From: Nocardioides sp. Root140
Lineage (GTDB): Bacteria; Actinomycetota; Actinomycetes; Propionibacteriales; Nocardioidaceae
NCBI RefSeq assembly: GCF_001426745.1
Contig: NZ_LMFI01000001.1
Coordinates: 720,000 to 783,999, forward strand
Reading direction: 5' to 3'
Length of the DNA: 64,000 nt
In this document: positions 61,788 to 64,000 of the stretch, in pieces
Numbering within the stretch: position 1 is the first letter of the stretch
How the letters are laid out: the number at the start of each line of letters is the position of its first letter
Program-made: the position numbers and the translations under genes
Notes under the pieces: generated by a model
The model's input: only the letters and a program-made list of their open reading frames with translations
Databases searched by the model: none
What the model was told of the DNA's origin: nothing

Positions 61788-61897
61788 CCGTGGATTGTTG
61801 CGCCCCGAGCCGTGGATCCTTGATGCAGCGACGTCAAGGATCCACGGCTCGGACGTCAATGATCCGCGGTTCGCGCATCAAGAACGCACGGTTCGCG
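61788..61897. repeat. Intergenic cassette-repeat array C (five units)
   Basis: Two inverted units (61788-61802 region and 61806-61830) and three direct ones (61831-61852, 61853-61875, 61876-61897). Cores are TCCAC (three times), TCCGC and CGCAC between TCAAGAA-like and GGTTCG-like flanks. The 42 bp at 61785-61826 share position-by-position architecture with 14411-14452 of array A, differing mainly in the two cores. Confidence 0.75.
61807..61850 (+). terminator. 17-bp perfect hairpin made by two inverted repeat units
   Basis: 61807-61823 and 61834-61850 are exact inverse copies, loop ten bases. It starts 26 bp after the protease stop and could end its transcript. Confidence 0.6.
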
Positions 61898-61942
61898 CGG
61901 TCGGTCGGGGCGGGTGTGCAGGTGGTTCCTAGGATGGTCTGC

Positions 61943-63028
61943 ATGCACTCCGATCCCGGTCCGTACGACGCGTTGCTGCTGGTCTCCTTCGGCGGACCCG
62001 AGAAGCCAGAGGACGTCGTGCCCTTCCTCGAGAACGTGACCCGGGGCCGCGGCATCCCGCGCGAGCGCCTGGTCGAGGTGGGCGAGCACTACTTCGGGTT
62101 CGGCGGCCGCTCGCCGATCAACGACCAGAACCGCGAGCTGCTGGCCGCCATCCGTGAAGACTTCGCCGGGGCCGGCCTCGACCTCCCGGTCTACTGGGGG
62201 AACCGCAACTGGGACCCCTACCTGACCGACGCACTCGCACAGATGGCCGCCGACGGCATCACCCGGGCCGCCTGCCTGGTCACCTCAGCCTACTCGTCGT
62301 ACAGCGGCTGTCGCCAATACCGCGAGAACCTGGCCGAGGCCAGTGCCGCGGTCGAGGGCGCGCCGCGACTCGACCGGTTGCGCCACTACTTCAATCACCC
62401 GGGCTTCCTCACCTCGATGGTCGACAGCACCCTGGCCGCATTGGCCGAGCTGCGCGACACCGAGCGCGAGGATGCCCACCTGGTCTTCGTCACGCACTCC
62501 ATCCCGATCGCCATGGACGACGCCAGCGGACCCCAGGGCGGGGCGTACGTCGCCCAGCACCGCAGCGTCATGCAGGAGATCGTCGAGAGGGTGCGCCTGG
62601 AGACGGGCCATCGCCACGCCCACGAGCTGGTCTATTGCTCGCGCTCCGGCGCTCCGCACGTCCCGTGGCTGGAGCCCGACGTCAACGACCATCTCGCGCG
62701 TCTGGCGGCCAAGGGGTCGGTGCCCGTGGTGGTGGTGCCGATCGGGTTCGTCTCCGACCACATGGAGGTCGTCTACGACCTCGACACCGAGGCGGCCGCG
62801 ACCGCCGAGAAGCTCGGGCTCAGCTTCGTGCGCGCCGCCACCGCCGGGATCGACCCGCGGTTCGTGGCGATGGTCCGTGACCTCCTGCTCGAGCGCGCGG
62901 CCGCCGAGCGCGGGGAGGACGTCATCCGTGCCGCGGAGGGCAGCCTCCCGGCGTGCTGGGACGTCTGCGCGGCCGGTTGCTGCGCCAACGCCCGCGGGCC
63001 CGTGCCCGCCCTCGGCGGCCTCGATTGA
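61943..63028 (+). CDS. hemH: Ferrochelatase (coproporphyrin III type)
   Basis: A 361-residue enzyme that inserts Fe(II) into the porphyrin. [20 protein letters not shown] (key part [17 protein letters not shown]) is the family start, with catalytic His in [10 protein letters not shown] and Glu in [12 protein letters not shown]. The C-terminus has Cys338, Cys342, Cys346 and Cys347 ([10 protein letters not shown]), the iron-sulfur cluster ligands seen in actinobacterial ferrochelatases, of which three are probably used. Actinobacteria use coproporphyrin III as substrate, so cpfC is the newer name. TAGGAT (61930-61935) precedes ATG 61943 by seven bases. Its stop overlaps the start of the next gene (TTGA). 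Confidence 0.95.
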   Translation: MHSDPGPYDALLLVSFGGPEKPEDVVPFLENVTRGRGIPRERLVEVGEHYFGFGGRSPINDQNRELLAAIREDFAGAGLDLPVYWGNRNWDPYLTDALAQMAADGITRAACLVTSAYSSYSGCRQYRENLAEASAAVEGAPRLDRLRHYFNHPGFLTSMVDSTLAALAELRDTEREDAHLVFVTHSIPIAMDDASGPQGGAYVAQHRSVMQEIVERVRLETGHRHAHELVYCSRSGAPHVPWLEPDVNDHLARLAAKGSVPVVVVPIGFVSDHMEVVYDLDTEAAATAEKLGLSFVRAATAGIDPRFVAMVRDLLLERAAAERGEDVIRAAEGSLPACWDVCAAGCCANARGPVPALGGLD

Positions 63029-63819
63029 ACACCGACCTGCTGAACCTGGCCCGTGAGGTGGCCGGCGAAGCGGCCGCGTTCGTCGCCTCGCAGCGGGCCG
63101 GTGGGGTCTCGGTCGCCGCCACCAAGTCGAGCGCCGTCGACGTGGTCACCCAGGTCGACCGCGACTGCGAGGCGCTGGTCCGCGAGCGGCTGCTGGCCGC
63201 GCGGCCGGGGGACGCGTTCCTCGGCGAGGAGGGCGGCGGAGCCGGCGGTGAGACCGGGGTCCGGTGGATCGTCGACCCGATCGACGGCACGGTGAACTTC
63301 CTCTACGGCCTCCCGCAGTACGCCGTCTCGATCGCCGCCGAGCAGGACGGCCGGGTGGTGGCCGGTGTCGTGGTCAACGCCGCCACCGGTGAGGAGTGCT
63401 TCGCCTCCCTCGGGGGCGGGGCCTGGCGTGACGGCGTACGCCTCCGGGTGCGTGGCCCGGCGCCGCTGGCCGAGCGCCTGGTGCTGACCGGTTTCAACTA
63501 CCAGGCCGGGACCCGGAGGGTGCAGGCCGCGGCGGTCGCGAAGCTGCTGCCCCTGGTGCGCGACATCCGACGCATGGGTTCCTGTGCCCTCGACCTCTGC
63601 CACGTGGCCTCCGGATCCGCCGATGCGTACGTCGAGGAAGGTGTCGCCGAGTGGGACTACGCCGCGGGCGCACTGATCGCCCGTGAGGCCGGTGCCCGGA
63701 CCGAGGTGACGGTCGGTCGGGACGGCAAGGAGGCCCTCCTGTGTGCCCCTGCGCACGGCTTCGAGGAGTTCCGGGAGGCCGTGGTTTCGTGCGGGTTCCT
63801 GGCCCTCGATCGGGAATAG
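63025..63819 (+). CDS. Inositol monophosphatase family enzyme
   Basis: A 264-residue Mg-dependent phosphatase. Metal motifs are FLGEEGGG (Glu), [15 protein letters not shown] (the DPxDGT signature, about residues 82-97) and [20 protein letters not shown] (key part [15 protein letters not shown]). Family members act on inositol-1-phosphate, needed here for mycothiol and phosphatidylinositol, or on histidinol phosphate; the sequence does not decide. The start is TTG 63025 overlapping the hemH stop (TTGA), giving [14 protein letters not shown]. Co-transcribed with hemH. Confidence 0.9.
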   Translation: MNTDLLNLAREVAGEAAAFVASQRAGGVSVAATKSSAVDVVTQVDRDCEALVRERLLAARPGDAFLGEEGGGAGGETGVRWIVDPIDGTVNFLYGLPQYAVSIAAEQDGRVVAGVVVNAATGEECFASLGGGAWRDGVRLRVRGPAPLAERLVLTGFNYQAGTRRVQAAAVAKLLPLVRDIRRMGSCALDLCHVASGSADAYVEEGVAEWDYAAGALIAREAGARTEVTVGRDGKEALLCAPAHGFEEFREAVVSCGFLALDRE

Positions 63820-63890
63820 GTGGACCCCGGTGATCGTTGCAGCCGAGACATCGTGTGGAATGCGCGTGCATGTTCCCGGTTGATGGTGCA

Positions 63891-63896
63891 CAATCT
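63891..63896 (+). promoter_or_regulatory. Possible -10 box (CAATCT) of the DUF4193 gene
   Basis: It lies 61 bases before ATG 63958 and has no clear -35 partner. The 138-bp gap 63820-63957 holds nothing else I recognise. Confidence 0.3.
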
Positions 63897-63957
63897 GGCG
63901 CCGGGACTCGCGCGAACAGACGACGACGCGACCGCAGTTGATTGACTGGAGAAGTTG

Positions 63958-64000
63958 ATGGCGACCGATTACGACGCACCCCGCAAGAACGAAGAAGACC
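63958..64000 (+). CDS. DUF4193 family protein, N-terminal fragment
   Basis: The first 14 codons, MATDYDAPRKNEED, match the highly conserved start of DUF4193 proteins, small (about 100 residue) actinobacterial proteins with a C-terminal zinc-ribbon-like motif. The rest is beyond the window. GGAG at 63948-63951 lies six bases upstream. Function unknown. Confidence 0.85.
   Translation, partial: MATDYDAPRKNEED

Noticed and set aside
59190..61859. An 889-codon frame antisense to the double protease
   Set aside because: Shadow of a gene with two intact active sites; low-complexity Val/Leu/Gly translation.

Overview
The window reads as chromosome of a high-GC Gram-positive actinobacterium, most likely of the family Nocardioidaceae (Nocardioides-like). 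The basis is the uniformly high GC, a four-domain ribosomal protein S1, SepH, a SigA/HrdB-type sigma factor with an Ala/Lys-rich N-terminus, DUF7455, DUF5998, DUF4192 and DUF4193 proteins, a MoxR-DUF58-transglutaminase operon, an lprG-MFS gene pair, and many leaderless start sites typical of actinobacteria. No rRNA, tRNA, phage, transposase or cas gene was seen. The genus is an inference.

Layout. 1-8.3 kb: end of a membrane protein, a methyltransferase, the MoxR/DUF58/transglutaminase-like operon, an HHxxxDG acyltransferase-like protein, an FkbM-like protein and a second methyltransferase. 8.3-13.2 kb: a secreted calcium-binding (thrombospondin type 3 repeat) protein and rpsA. 13.2-20.1 kb: a GlxA-type regulator divergent from a 52-residue membrane protein, an AMP-binding ligase, a secreted SGNH hydrolase, and an ABC exporter divergent from a MarR regulator. 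20.1-30.9 kb: coaE, two group 1/2 sigma factors, oligopeptidase B, dinB, DUF4192, a GCS2-family ligase and an HhH-GPD repair protein. 30.9-34.1 kb: an SRPBCC-ArsR operon, a small secreted protein, an EamA/DUF456 pair and DUF7455. 34.5-42.4 kb: both topoisomerase IV subunits, parE and parC, facing each other around a carbonic anhydrase and the lprG-MFS pair, the latter apparently co-transcribed with parC. 42.4-52.6 kb: a GNAT/acyl-CoA-synthetase fusion, DUF5998, a phosphodiesterase, thymidine kinase, a rhodanese, a two-domain SDR (fatty acyl reductase type), sepH and a TRIC-type channel. 52.7-64 kb: a sugar-lactone oxidase with an MFS transporter, secreted S15 peptidase, a propeller-like secreted protein, a frameshifted LuxR-type regulator, a secreted double protease (M4 fused to S1), ferrochelatase, an inositol-monophosphatase family enzyme and the start of a DUF4193 gene.

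Most genes are housekeeping, but three things stand out. (1) A family of short intergenic repeats occurs at 14.4, 37.3 and 61.8 kb: about thirteen 21-25 bp units with constant flanks around a 5-6 bp core that varies; I do not recognise it. (2) A possible regulatory circuit lies at 57-62 kb: a two-protease fusion, a regulator gene broken by one extra G in a G7 tract, and a shared 27-bp motif upstream of both. (3) Several operator-like arrays are readable: tandem GTGCAA-N8-TTGCAC sites before the SRPBCC-ArsR operon, tandem TGGCAG...CTGCCA palindromes between the GlxA regulator and the 52-residue protein, and overlapping back-to-back -10 boxes at 6595-6604. About 20 genes have a -10 hexamer 6-7 nt before the start codon, which decided several start choices.
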